Shown here: in pieces, positions 1 through 8,819 of the stretch
How the letters are laid out: every line of letters begins with the position of its first letter
Position numbering within the stretch: the stretch's first letter is position 1
Assembly (NCBI RefSeq): GCF_947496995.1
Contig: NZ_CANMFD010000007.1
Coordinates: 124,001-188,000 of the forward strand
Reading direction: 5' to 3'
DNA: 64,000 bases
Source of the DNA: an uncultured Roseibium sp.
GTDB taxonomy: Bacteria > Pseudomonadota > Alphaproteobacteria > Rhizobiales > Stappiaceae
Notes under the pieces: model-generated
What the model was told of the DNA's origin: nothing
The model's database searches: none
The model's input: the letters and a program-made list of their open reading frames with translations, nothing else
Program-made: the position numbers and the translations under genes

Positions 1-1
1 C

Positions 2-496
2 GCCGATATTCTTGGCTACTTCATGAATGGCGGCGACAACGCCATGGCGGGCGAACTGGCTTATGCCGGCTTTGCAGCCAATCCCGAGGCAAAAGCTCCG
101 ACCCCGAACATCTGGATCTGGTCGCTGGCCATGACCAAGGCCTCCAAGGATCTGGATGCGACCTGGTACTTCATGCAGTGGGCTTCCGGGCCGGAGCATG
201 CGCTGTTCGGTGCCCGCAAGATGGACTTCGTGGATCCGGTCCGCAATTCGGTCTGGGAAGACGAGATGTTCAAGGAGAAGCTGAACAACGGCTATCCGGG
301 CTATGTGGACATGTACAATGCGTCTGCTCCCGGTGCGTCGATCAAGTTCACGCCGCAGCCGCTGTTCTTCGACATGACAACCGACTGGGCCGCCATGCTT
401 CAGCGCATGGTTGCCAGGGAAGTCCCGGTTGACGAGGGGCTGGATCAGCTTGCAGCCAGCATGAACAAGCAGCTGGCGGAAGCCGGTCTGCGCTAA
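2..496 (+). CDS. ABC sugar-type substrate-binding protein, C-terminal part
   Basis: Open from the left edge of the window, so only the last 164 residues are seen and the signal peptide is missing. The text (Trp/aromatic-rich stretch around NIWIWSLAM, then WYFMQWASGPEHA, then a helical tail ending in AEAGLR) is typical of the C-terminal lobe of family 1 (MalE/UgpB-like) periplasmic solute-binding proteins. It is followed after a hairpin by two MalF/MalG-type permease genes and two ATPase genes, so it should be the ligand-binding part of that importer. The ligand cannot be read from this fragment; a polyol or rare sugar is inferred from the downstream kinases and GlpD-like enzyme. Confidence 0.85.
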   Translation, partial: ADILGYFMNGGDNAMAGELAYAGFAANPEAKAPTPNIWIWSLAMTKASKDLDATWYFMQWASGPEHALFGARKMDFVDPVRNSVWEDEMFKEKLNNGYPGYVDMYNASAPGASIKFTPQPLFFDMTTDWAAMLQRMVAREVPVDEGLDQLAASMNKQLAEAGLR

Positions 497-519
497 GGTC
501 TCTCAATCCCAACTGACGT

Positions 520-546
520 GTGCAGGGCGGTGCCCTGCACATTTTT
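520..546 (+). terminator. Hairpin with T-run after the binding-protein gene
   Basis: A perfect 9-bp stem (GTGCAGGGC / GCCCTGCAC, 3-nt loop) followed by ATTTTT lies 23 bp after the binding-protein stop and 55 bp before the permease start. It looks like a rho-independent terminator that is probably leaky. This is the usual way such operons make more binding protein than membrane components. Confidence 0.7.
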
Positions 547-601
547 CCGATGAACCGGCGACGGCAGCAGCGCTGCCCGGCCGCTTTGTCACGGAGGTTC
601 T

Positions 602-1525
602 ATGTCTGTTCAAGCCGACATGCCGGTTATGCGGCGGTCCAGCCGTCTGTCGAGGACGATGCTCCCCTATCTGCTCAGTCTGCCGGCACTTCTGGTGTGC
701 ATCGGGATCCTGATCCCGTTCGGGACGGCCGTCTACTATTCGCTTCAGCGCTATCGCATGTCCCAGCCGTGGAACCGGGGCATGAACTGGGGCGAGAACT
801 ATCTGAATTTTTTCACCGATCCTGATTTCTGGAACACGCTGCAGGTCTCGCTGACCTACGCCGGACTGACCGTGGTCCTGGAATTGCTGCTGGGCCTGGG
901 GATTGCGCTGCTGCTTCAAAAGCGCAGCCGGGTGAACAACTTCGTGTCGATCATGCTGCTGATGCCGCTGATGACCGCGCCGGCGCTGGCCGCGCTGATG
1001 TTCAAACTGATGACCAATTCGAATTTCGGAATTCTGAGCTACTTCATGCAACTGGCGGGTTTCCAGGACTTCCGCTGGGCGTCTTCGCCTGACACCGCAC
1101 TGCTGACGGTCATTCTGGTTGATGTGTGGGTCTATACGCCGTTCATCATGATCCTGCTGCTGGCAGGCCTGCGCTCGCTGCCGACCCAGCCGTTTGAAGC
1201 TGCCGCGCTGGATGGCGTGCCGCGGCTCGAGCAGTTCTGGCGGATCACGCTGCCCATGCTGTCGCCGTATATTCTGACAGCGGCCCTGTTCCGGCTGCTC
1301 GATTCCATTCAGCAGTTCGACATCATCTACGCCATGACCCAGGGAGGGCCCGGCGACAAACTGATGGTTTTCCAGGTCGAGGCTTACTTGAACTTCTTCC
1401 AATCCACCAATGTCGGGCGATCGGCGGCTCTGCTGATGATCCTGTGGGCCATCACCTATGTCCTGTCGAACATATTCGTCAAAAACTGGCTGCGCCTTCG
1501 TGAGCGTGCCAGAGGGGAGGCGTAA
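602..1525 (+). CDS. ABC transporter permease, MalF/UgpA type
   Basis: 307-residue inner-membrane permease with about six hydrophobic segments. The binding-protein-dependent (EAA) loop is visible near residues 199-218 (EAAALDGVPRLEQFWRITLP), which contacts the ATPases. A GGAGG ribosome site stands 6 bp before the ATG. It forms one half of the membrane channel with the next gene, only 2 bp downstream. The segment order (a cytoplasmic N-terminus, then a transmembrane helix at residues 22-45) fits the MalF/UgpA partner of carbohydrate importers. Ligand unknown; context suggests a polyol or rare sugar. Confidence 0.92.
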   Translation: MSVQADMPVMRRSSRLSRTMLPYLLSLPALLVCIGILIPFGTAVYYSLQRYRMSQPWNRGMNWGENYLNFFTDPDFWNTLQVSLTYAGLTVVLELLLGLGIALLLQKRSRVNNFVSIMLLMPLMTAPALAALMFKLMTNSNFGILSYFMQLAGFQDFRWASSPDTALLTVILVDVWVYTPFIMILLLAGLRSLPTQPFEAAALDGVPRLEQFWRITLPMLSPYILTAALFRLLDSIQQFDIIYAMTQGGPGDKLMVFQVEAYLNFFQSTNVGRSAALLMILWAITYVLSNIFVKNWLRLRERARGEA

Positions 1526-1527
1526 CC

Positions 1528-2385
1528 ATGGATCACATGTCCCCGCTCGAGCGCATTCTGCGCGCCGTCGCGCTGGCCCTCGTGGTGCTGTTCTTCATGT
1601 TCCCGATCTTCTGGATCGTGCTCATGTCCCTGCAGACGAACGAGACTATCCTGCGCTCTCCACCGAGCATGGCCTTTGTGCCAACCTTCAAGAACTATGC
1701 TGCGATCATCGCCGGTCGGCTGGATTCCAACGTTGCTTCCATGAGCATTCAGTTCATGGGCAATCTGATGAACTCGGTCATCCTGTCGGTCGGTTCGGTC
1801 GCGCTCGCGCTGGTGCTCGGCGTGCCTGCAGCTTATGCCTTTGCCCGGCACAAGTTCAAAGGCTCTGAAGACATCGCCTTCACGCTGCTGTCTTTCCGGT
1901 TTGCGCCGCCTTTGCTGGTGCTTTTGCCGCTGACACTGTATTTTCAGTCTCTCGGTCTGGCGAACACTTATGTCGGTTTGATCTGGGTCTATCAGCTGAT
2001 CTGCCTGCCTTTGATCCTGTGGATCGTGCGCGGGTATTTTGAAGATATTTCGCCGGACATCGAACATGCCTACCGGATTGCAGGGCATGGCTGGTTCGCG
2101 ACCTTCAGAAAGATCGCCCTGCCGCTGGCTGGCCCAGGCATTGCAGCTGCCGGACTTCTGGCGTTCATCTTCGCCTGGAACAACTTCGTTTTCGCACTGG
2201 TACTGGCCTCCGCCGACAAGCAGCCGGTGACCGTCGGCGCACTCGCCTTCGTCACGGCGTCGGGCATCCAGTATGGCCAGATCGCCGCTGCAATCGTCAT
2301 GTCAATCGCTCCCACCCTGCTGCTCGCCCTATGGGCTCAGAAGTATCTGGTGGAAGGCTTGTCGCTCGGCGCGGTGAAAGGATGA
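1528..2385 (+). CDS. ABC transporter permease, MalG/UgpE type
   Basis: 285-residue inner-membrane permease, the second channel half. Six hydrophobic segments are visible, starting with residues 15-34. The EAA-like loop reads EHAYRIAGHGWFATFRKIALP; the usual EAA is replaced by EHA, a mild departure. GAGGGGAGG lies just upstream of the start. The gene is packed 2 bp after its partner permease and 4 bp before the first ATPase gene, so these are one transcription unit. Confidence 0.92.
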   Translation: MDHMSPLERILRAVALALVVLFFMFPIFWIVLMSLQTNETILRSPPSMAFVPTFKNYAAIIAGRLDSNVASMSIQFMGNLMNSVILSVGSVALALVLGVPAAYAFARHKFKGSEDIAFTLLSFRFAPPLLVLLPLTLYFQSLGLANTYVGLIWVYQLICLPLILWIVRGYFEDISPDIEHAYRIAGHGWFATFRKIALPLAGPGIAAAGLLAFIFAWNNFVFALVLASADKQPVTVGALAFVTASGIQYGQIAAAIVMSIAPTLLLALWAQKYLVEGLSLGAVKG

Positions 2386-2389
2386 TCTC

Positions 2390-3499
2390 ATGAGCCGCAT
2401 AGAAATCAGGAATCTCGTAAAGAGCTTCAAGGAAGACGCCGTCCTGTCGGGTATCGACCTGGATGTGCCTCAAGGCAGCACGCTGGTCTTGTTTGGCCCC
2501 TCGGGTGCCGGCAAAACCGTCCTGCTCCGCTGCATTGCCGGGGCCATCGAACCGGACAGCGGCGATGTGCTTCTGGGCGGGGCGAGTGTAAGCGATGTGC
2601 TGCCCGAACACCGCGGCATCGGCATGGCGTTTCAGAACTTCGCGCTGTTTCCCCACATGAGCGCTTACGACAACATCGCCAGTCCGCTGACCGCGCGCAA
2701 AAAGACCGGTGATCAGATCCGCAAGGGTGTTGAGGCCGTTGCACGGCTGCTGAAGATCGACCACGTTCTGGACCACACGCCGAAGGCCTTGTCGAACGGC
2801 CAGAAGCAGCGAACGGCTCTGGCAAGAGCGCTGGTGTCAGAACCCAAGGTCCTGTTGCTGGATGATCCCTTGCGCAATGTGGATGCCAAGCTGCGGTTCG
2901 AGATGCGCCTCGAGCTGCCGCGTTTGCTGTCTGACCAGGGCGCGACGGTCATCTATGTGACGCAGGACTACCGCGAGGCAATGGCGCTTGGCGACAGGAT
3001 TGCGGTCCTTGACGGCGGTCACATCATCCAGAATGGAACGCCTGAGGAAATCTACCGCAAGCCTGCGACCATCAATATAGCCAAACTCTTTGGCGATCCG
3101 ACCATCAACCTGCTTGATGTGATTCCGGTCAGCGATGCGTCCGGGGTCCACGCCATGCTGTCCGACCGAAGGATCCAGCTTGATCCCGGATTGGCAGGCT
3201 ATGCGGGCAAGGAGTGTGTTCTTGGCCTGCGGCCCGAGGCGCTGAGTTTCACCGATGCCAGTGACGGCGTGCCGGTGACCATCGAAGCCGAAACACCCTT
3301 CAATGAGAAATCCGTCACCCTGGTCACCACGCTGCGCAAGCGCGAAATCCTCTTGTCGCGGCCGTCCGGTACGCCGGCACCAGAGTCCGGCACGGTCCAC
3401 ATCACGATCGATCCGAGCGATGCTGTTCTGTTCGACCGGGAGACAGGTCTCCGCATAGATCCGAATGGCAGCAATCAGGCAGCGGAGAGAGCAGCATGA
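2390..3499 (+). CDS. ABC transporter ATPase with degenerate catalytic motifs
   Basis: 369-residue nucleotide-binding subunit of the CUT1/MalK-UgpC group, with a C-terminal OB-like regulatory region after residue ~235. Walker A is intact (GPSGAGKT, 36-43) and the Q-loop Gln is present (Q82). The signature is LSNGQ (134-138) instead of LSGGQ. Walker B reads LLLDDP, with Asp159 where the catalytic Glu should be. The switch His is replaced by Gln192 (VTQDY). This subunit probably binds ATP but hydrolyses it poorly or not at all. It overlaps the next ATPase gene by 4 bp (ATGA), and the two probably form a heterodimer. The two-ATPase layout recalls the rhizobial glycerol importer GlpSTPQV, which is a reason to suspect a glycerol-like polyol ligand. 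Confidence 0.88.
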   Translation: MSRIEIRNLVKSFKEDAVLSGIDLDVPQGSTLVLFGPSGAGKTVLLRCIAGAIEPDSGDVLLGGASVSDVLPEHRGIGMAFQNFALFPHMSAYDNIASPLTARKKTGDQIRKGVEAVARLLKIDHVLDHTPKALSNGQKQRTALARALVSEPKVLLLDDPLRNVDAKLRFEMRLELPRLLSDQGATVIYVTQDYREAMALGDRIAVLDGGHIIQNGTPEEIYRKPATINIAKLFGDPTINLLDVIPVSDASGVHAMLSDRRIQLDPGLAGYAGKECVLGLRPEALSFTDASDGVPVTIEAETPFNEKSVTLVTTLRKREILLSRPSGTPAPESGTVHITIDPSDAVLFDRETGLRIDPNGSNQAAERAA

Positions 3500-4623
3500 G
3501 TGATGGTTTGCTCACCCTCCAGGGTATCAACAAGATCTACAACGAGACATCCCGTCATCCGGTTCAGGCGGTCAGCGACCTGAATTTGACTGTCGCCGCC
3601 GGCGAGATCGTTGCCCTTCTTGGGTCATCCGGCTGCGGCAAGACCTCGACCCTGCGCATGATTGCCGGGTTCGAGGCGGTGACCTCCGGCGAGGTCCTGA
3701 TCAAGGGGCGTCCGGTGCACGGGCTGCATCCGGCAAAGCGCAATGTCGCCATGGCCTTTGAAGGCTATTCGCTCTATCCGCCGCTTTCCGTCGCGGAGAA
3801 CATTGCCTTTGCTCTCAAGTCGGAACGTCTCGACAAGGCGGAGATCAAGGCCAAGGTAACGGAGATCGCTCATCTGCTTGAAATCAGTGACATTCTGGAG
3901 CGCTCGCCCGGGTCGATTTCCGGCGGTCAGCAACAGCGGGTCAGTCTGGCCCGGGCCTTGATCCGCAAGGCGGACCTGCATCTGCTCGATGAGCCGATGG
4001 GGCAGTTGGAGCCCCAGTTGCGTGCGCTCTTGCGCGGCCGGATCAAGCACTTCATCAAGCAGCGCGGCCTGACGGCCATTCTCGTCACGCACGACCAGAC
4101 CGAGGCCAATGCGCTTGCGGACCGGATCGCCGTGATGGAAGGCGGTTTTCTGCAGCAATATGATACGCCTGAGCATCTCAAGGACCGCCCGGCAAACCTC
4201 TTTACCGGCACCTTCATCGGCGAACCGCCCATGAACGTCTTTCCGGTTCAGGCCGAGGTTGCGGATGATCTCATCAAGCTGCATCTGGAAGAGGGTGTGA
4301 GCCTGTCTTTTCCCGCCGGTGCTTTTTCACCGCGTCTCAAGGACAGGTTGCTGCTGGAGAAACAGTTCATGATGGGCGTGCGCCCGCATGCGGTAAAAAT
4401 TACAGAAACCGGCCAGCCTGCTGAAGTCTTTGCCAATCAGTGGCTGGGTGATCAGACACACATCGCAGCCTATTTCGCCGGACAGACCATCGTTTCGGTC
4501 CGGCATGACCGGGCCCGTCATGCGCCGGGCCAGAACATCGGCATTGAGCTGGATGCCGGCGACCTTCATCTCTTCCATTCCGACACCGGTGCTGCCTTCT
4601 CTCATGGGGGAGGTGTGGAATGA
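3496..4623 (+). CDS. ABC transporter ATPase, catalytic partner
   Basis: 375-residue nucleotide-binding subunit. Walker A GSSGCGKT (43-50), signature ISGGQ (141-145), Walker B LLDEP with catalytic Glu166, and switch His199 are all present. The Q-loop Gln is replaced by Glu89 (AMAFEGYS) and the D-loop Asp by Glu172 (GQLEPQLR). It therefore has what the preceding subunit lacks, and lacks what that one keeps. The C-terminal third is a regulatory OB-like domain as in MalK/UgpC. Start overlaps the previous stop (ATGA), and its own stop overlaps the next start the same way, which indicates translational coupling. Confidence 0.9.
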   Translation: MSDGLLTLQGINKIYNETSRHPVQAVSDLNLTVAAGEIVALLGSSGCGKTSTLRMIAGFEAVTSGEVLIKGRPVHGLHPAKRNVAMAFEGYSLYPPLSVAENIAFALKSERLDKAEIKAKVTEIAHLLEISDILERSPGSISGGQQQRVSLARALIRKADLHLLDEPMGQLEPQLRALLRGRIKHFIKQRGLTAILVTHDQTEANALADRIAVMEGGFLQQYDTPEHLKDRPANLFTGTFIGEPPMNVFPVQAEVADDLIKLHLEEGVSLSFPAGAFSPRLKDRLLLEKQFMMGVRPHAVKITETGQPAEVFANQWLGDQTHIAAYFAGQTIVSVRHDRARHAPGQNIGIELDAGDLHLFHSDTGAAFSHGGGVE

Positions 4624-6179
4624 ACCCTGAGGTGCTGATCGGGCTGGATGCGGGCACGTCGGTCATCAAGGCCGTCGCCTATGACCTCAAGGGCCATCAG
4701 ATTGCGATTGCCCACCGGCGCAATGCCTATACCACCTTGCCCAATGGCGGCGTGGTGCAGGACATGGCGCGCACCTGGCAGGATACGGTTGTAGTCCTCA
4801 AGGAACTTGTCGAGCAGCTGCCCGGCGGTTCTGCAAGTGTCCGTGCGCTGGCCGTCACGGGGCAGGGCGATGGTACCTGGTTGATCGATGCGGATGGCAA
4901 GCCTGTCGATGATGGCTGGCTGTGGCTGGATGCGCGGGCGGCGGAAACGGCCCGGGACCTGTGCGCATCCGATGCAATCGACACGATCTACCGGGAGACG
5001 GCGACGGGACTGAATGTCTGCCAGATGCGCACGCACCTGGTCCATCTTGCGCGCACCGCGCCAGAGCTTCTGAAGCGCAGCGCCGCTGCCTTGCATTGCA
5101 AGGACTGGCTCTACCTCAAGATGACCGGCATCACGGCCTCCGATGTGTCCGAAGCCGGGTTCACCTTCGGCTCCTACAAGGAGGGCACCTACAGCGAAGA
5201 CGTGGTGGATGCCCTTGGCCTCAGGGCCTATCGACATCTGCTGCCGCCGATTGTTGACGGCACGCGCCAGACCCATGCCATGACAGCGCAGGCGGCTTCC
5301 CTGATCGGGCTACCGGCCGGTCTTCCGGTCTGTCTTGGAAGCGTTGACGTGATGTGCTGCGCGCTGGGAGCCGGACTGCATGATGCGTCTGCGGATCGGG
5401 GCATGACCATCCTCGGTTCGACCGGCATGCATATGCGCTTTGTGCCGGGTGCCGGCGAGGTTGTGCTCAATCCCGACATGACCGGCTACACAATGCCGTT
5501 TCCCGGGGGTGCATTCGCGCAGATACAGACCAACATGGCGGCAACGCTGAACATCGACTGGGCGCTGGGCCTGATGCGGGAGGTTCTGGCTGCCGCCGGT
5601 GTTGAGGCAACGCAGGCGGATCTTCTGGCCCGGCTGGACGATCAGGTTCTGGCCGCTCGTCCGGGGGCAGCCTTCTATCTGCCTTATATTTCCTCTGCCG
5701 GAGAGCGAGGGCCGTTTTCCGAACCGCTCGCCCGCGCGTCCTTGTCCGGGCTGGATCAGAACACCGGATGGTTTGACATCCTGCGCGGTGTCTTTGACGG
5801 CCTGGTTCTGGCGTCGCGGGATTGCTACACGGCGCTTGGCCGAATTCCGGGTGAAATTCACCTGACGGGAGGAGCTGCCAAATCAGCCGCGCTCAAAAAG
5901 CTGCTGGCGGCAGCGCTGCGGGCTCCGGTCAAGACCGTGGCCCAGCCGGAGGCTGGGGCTGCCGGGGCCGTCATGATGGCAGCGGTCCAGCAAGGGCTCT
6001 ATCCGGACCTGACGTCGGTCACACGCGACTGGGTCGATCCTCTGGTCGAACCTGCAGAGGAACCGGATCCGGAGCTCGCCGACGTCTACGACGCCTTGTT
6101 TCCTGCCTATCTGTCCACCCGAAAAGCCATGTCCGAGACGTGGCATGCACAAGACCTCGCCCGGAGAAAGCTGTCATGA
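4620..6179 (+). CDS. FGGY-family carbohydrate kinase
   Basis: 519-residue cytoplasmic sugar/polyol kinase of the FGGY (xylulokinase/glycerol kinase) family, full length for the family. The N-terminal phosphate-binding motif is GLDAGTSVIKAV (8-19), and the C-terminal ATPase-domain glycine motif LTGGAAKS lies near residue 420. It presumably phosphorylates the imported compound using ATP. Its substrate cannot be deduced: xylulose, ribulose, erythritol and related compounds are all handled by this family. Coupled by ATGA overlaps to the transporter ATPase upstream and the dehydrogenase downstream. Confidence 0.88.
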   Translation: MNPEVLIGLDAGTSVIKAVAYDLKGHQIAIAHRRNAYTTLPNGGVVQDMARTWQDTVVVLKELVEQLPGGSASVRALAVTGQGDGTWLIDADGKPVDDGWLWLDARAAETARDLCASDAIDTIYRETATGLNVCQMRTHLVHLARTAPELLKRSAAALHCKDWLYLKMTGITASDVSEAGFTFGSYKEGTYSEDVVDALGLRAYRHLLPPIVDGTRQTHAMTAQAASLIGLPAGLPVCLGSVDVMCCALGAGLHDASADRGMTILGSTGMHMRFVPGAGEVVLNPDMTGYTMPFPGGAFAQIQTNMAATLNIDWALGLMREVLAAAGVEATQADLLARLDDQVLAARPGAAFYLPYISSAGERGPFSEPLARASLSGLDQNTGWFDILRGVFDGLVLASRDCYTALGRIPGEIHLTGGAAKSAALKKLLAAALRAPVKTVAQPEAGAAGAVMMAAVQQGLYPDLTSVTRDWVDPLVEPAEEPDPELADVYDALFPAYLSTRKAMSETWHAQDLARRKLS

Positions 6180-7216
6180 CAACAGAAGTGGCCATTATCG
6201 GCGACCGGTTCATGCTGTCCGAAATGTTTGCAGCGGCGCTGCATGACGCCTGCGGCGACCGCATTACCTGCAAGACACTTGATCTTGCCTGGCCCGACGA
6301 ACCCATGGAGCACGGCTATGCCGTTCCGGGCATGGAGGGGCTGAAGGAGTATATGGGGACGCCGGAAATGGTTCTGGAGCATCTGGGTGATGCGCCTGTT
6401 CTGGTGACCCATCTTGCGCCTTTGTCGCGATCCGTGTTCGAGGCCGCGCCCATGCTCAAGCTTGTGGCCGTCTCAAGGGGCGGTCCTGTCAATGTGGCGA
6501 TGGACGCCGCGGCGGACCATAAAGTTCTGGTGGTGAATACACCGGGCCGCAATGCCTCCGCTGTTGCCGAGTTCACCATCGGGGCCATCATCACGGAAAC
6601 GCGCAACATCACCCGGGGCCATGAAGCCCTGCGCGAGGGCACATACCGGGGAGACCTCTATCGCTCCGACGTTGCCGGTGATGAGCTGTCCGACATGACG
6701 GTCGGTGTGATCGGCTATGGCGCCGTGGGAACCCGGGTCGTCCGGCTGCTGCGGGCCTTTGGCACAAGGATACTGGTGTGTGATCCCTATGTTCAGTTGT
6801 CCGCAGAGGACGCACGGGCCGGGGTGGAGCATGTCTCGCTCGATGTCCTGTTGCAGAACTCGGACGTGGTCTCGCTTCATCCGCGTGTGACGGAGGAAAC
6901 ACGGGGCATGATCGGCGCAAAAGAGCTTGCGGCCATGAAGCGTGGCGCTTTGCTGGTGAACACCGCCAGGGGGCCTCTTATGGATTACGACGCGCTGCAT
7001 GACGCGCTGGTGTCCGGGCACCTGGGCGGAGCGATGCTTGAAACCTTCGCTGTTGAGCCGACACCGCCCGACTTGCCGCTGTTGCAACTGCCCAATGTCA
7101 CGCTGACGCCGCATATCGCCGGTGCCTCGCTCAAGACGGTCCGTATCGCCGCTGCCAAGGCGGCCGAGGAAGTTCGGCGCTGGCTTGATGGCGGGCCGCC
7201 TCTGAACCCGTGCTGA
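6176..7216 (+). CDS. D-isomer-specific 2-hydroxyacid dehydrogenase family protein
   Basis: 346-residue NAD(P)-dependent oxidoreductase. The Rossmann motif is GVIGYGAVGTRV (about 180-191). The catalytic triad of the family is visible as Arg in VNTARGPL, Glu in FAVEPTPP and His in LTPHIAG. The N-terminal 110 residues are the substrate-binding domain. ATG at 6176 overlaps the kinase stop by 4 bp and was preferred over an earlier in-frame start at 6140 that would run into the kinase. Its role may be to interconvert a 2-keto acid and a 2-hydroxyacid arising from the pathway, for example glyoxylate or glycolate; that is a guess. Confidence 0.85.
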   Translation: MTTEVAIIGDRFMLSEMFAAALHDACGDRITCKTLDLAWPDEPMEHGYAVPGMEGLKEYMGTPEMVLEHLGDAPVLVTHLAPLSRSVFEAAPMLKLVAVSRGGPVNVAMDAAADHKVLVVNTPGRNASAVAEFTIGAIITETRNITRGHEALREGTYRGDLYRSDVAGDELSDMTVGVIGYGAVGTRVVRLLRAFGTRILVCDPYVQLSAEDARAGVEHVSLDVLLQNSDVVSLHPRVTEETRGMIGAKELAAMKRGALLVNTARGPLMDYDALHDALVSGHLGGAMLETFAVEPTPPDLPLLQLPNVTLTPHIAGASLKTVRIAAAKAAEEVRRWLDGGPPLNPC

Positions 7217-7229
7217 GGATGGTGTGGTC

Positions 7230-8819
7230 ATGACAGACAAGGTTTCTCACCAAACGCCATCGGGCACCGAAGCCGATCCCTTCGATCTGCTTGTCGTGGG
7301 CGGCGGCATCAATGGGGTTGGTGTGGCCCGGGACGCGGTCGGACGGGGACTGTCCGTCCTTCTGTGCGAGAAGGGCGATCTGTCAGAGGGAACATCTTCC
7401 AGGTCCGGGAAATACATTCACGGCGGTCTGCGCTATCTGGAGTATTACGAATTCCGCCTGGTGCGCGAAGCCCTGATCGAGCGCGAGGTCGTGCTTGATG
7501 TCGCCCCGCATCTGGCCAAGCCCTTGCGGCTCATTCTGGTTCACAGTCCGGAGCAAAGACCGCGCTGGCTCATTCGGCTCGGGTTGTTTCTCTATGACCA
7601 TCTGGGAGGGAGAAAGCGCATCCCGGCGTCCAGGGCCGTCAACCTTCAATCGGAATGGCCGGATGGGCTGATCAAATCTGAATTCCAAAGTGGCTTTGCC
7701 TATTGGGATGTCTGGATCGATGATGCACGCCTCGTGGTCCTGAATGCCGTGGATGCGGCGCGGCGCGGCGCGGAGATCCTGACCCGGACCGAACTCTCCG
7801 GTGCCCGGCGTAAGGGAGAGCTCTGGTGTGCAACTTTGCGCGATGTCGAGACGGGTGACTGGCGGGAGGTTCACGCAAGAGCCATCTTCAATGGGGCAGG
7901 CCCCTGGGTGGAGAAGGTTCTGTCTTCCGTCGACAAGGTGAACTCAGGCTCGTCTGTCCGGCTGGTGAAGGGTAGTCACATCATCCTTCCCAAGTGGTGG
8001 ACAGGAGACAATGGTTTTGTCCTGCAGGCTCCGGACAAGCGCATTATCTTCGTCAATCCGTATTTCGAGGGTCTGGCTCTGGTCGGCACCACCGATGTGC
8101 CGTTTGACGGAAGGCCCGAAGACGTGAAGATCGATCAGGGCGAAATCGACTACCTGCTCGGCATTCTGAACACCTACTTCACCCGGCACCTGAGCGGATC
8201 GGATATCCTGCACTCCTATTCAGGTGTTCGGCCCCTGTTCAACGATGACGATGACAAATCGGCCTCTGCCGTTACCCGCGATTACACCTTTGAGCTGGAT
8301 ACAGGCTCCAAGGGAGGCAAGGGTAAATCTCAAGAGGACAAGTCCACCTGGGAGGGCGCGCCGCTGCTCAGTGCGTTCGGTGGCAAGCTGACCACCTATC
8401 GCAAGCTGGCGGAACACGCTCTCGATCACCTGGTTCCGTTCTTCCCGAAGATGAAGCCTGCCTGGACGGCGAGCGCTTCTCTGCCCGGCGGGGACTTTTC
8501 CGGGCGGGCGTCAAGCGAGTGGGCGGTGTCGTTCCGCCAATCAAATCCCTGGCTGCCGGAAGGACTGGCTGAGCACTATGTGCTTTGCTACGGCACAGAC
8601 GCGGCGAAGCTGCTGGCGGGGGCGTCTTGTCCGGCTGATCTTGGGGCTCATTTCGGCGGTCTCTTCTATGAGGTTGAAGCCCGCTGGTTGCTGGATCATG
8701 AATGGGCGCGGACAGCGGACGACATGCTGGTTCGGCGCACGAAACACGGGCTGTTCCTGACAGATGACGAAAAAGCCTCCGTCGAGACATGGCTGACAGG
8801 CATAAGAGGGGCGGCATGA
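7230..8819 (+). CDS. GlpD/EryB-like FAD-dependent phosphate-polyol dehydrogenase
   Basis: 529-residue flavoprotein of the glycerol-3-phosphate dehydrogenase family. The FAD-binding motif is VVGGGINGVGVARD near residue 23. The family block GTSSRSGKYIHGGLRYLE follows; classical GlpD has T/L where this has G/Y. Known members oxidise glycerol 3-phosphate (GlpD) or erythritol phosphate (EryB) at the membrane and pass electrons to quinone. Located between a kinase and an aldolase, it likely oxidises the phosphorylated polyol to a ketose phosphate. ATG 7230 with AGGA upstream was chosen over GTG 7224. The stop overlaps the next start (ATGA). Confidence 0.85.
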   Translation: MTDKVSHQTPSGTEADPFDLLVVGGGINGVGVARDAVGRGLSVLLCEKGDLSEGTSSRSGKYIHGGLRYLEYYEFRLVREALIEREVVLDVAPHLAKPLRLILVHSPEQRPRWLIRLGLFLYDHLGGRKRIPASRAVNLQSEWPDGLIKSEFQSGFAYWDVWIDDARLVVLNAVDAARRGAEILTRTELSGARRKGELWCATLRDVETGDWREVHARAIFNGAGPWVEKVLSSVDKVNSGSSVRLVKGSHIILPKWWTGDNGFVLQAPDKRIIFVNPYFEGLALVGTTDVPFDGRPEDVKIDQGEIDYLLGILNTYFTRHLSGSDILHSYSGVRPLFNDDDDKSASAVTRDYTFELDTGSKGGKGKSQEDKSTWEGAPLLSAFGGKLTTYRKLAEHALDHLVPFFPKMKPAWTASASLPGGDFSGRASSEWAVSFRQSNPWLPEGLAEHYVLCYGTDAAKLLAGASCPADLGAHFGGLFYEVEARWLLDHEWARTADDMLVRRTKHGLFLTDDEKASVETWLTGIRGAA

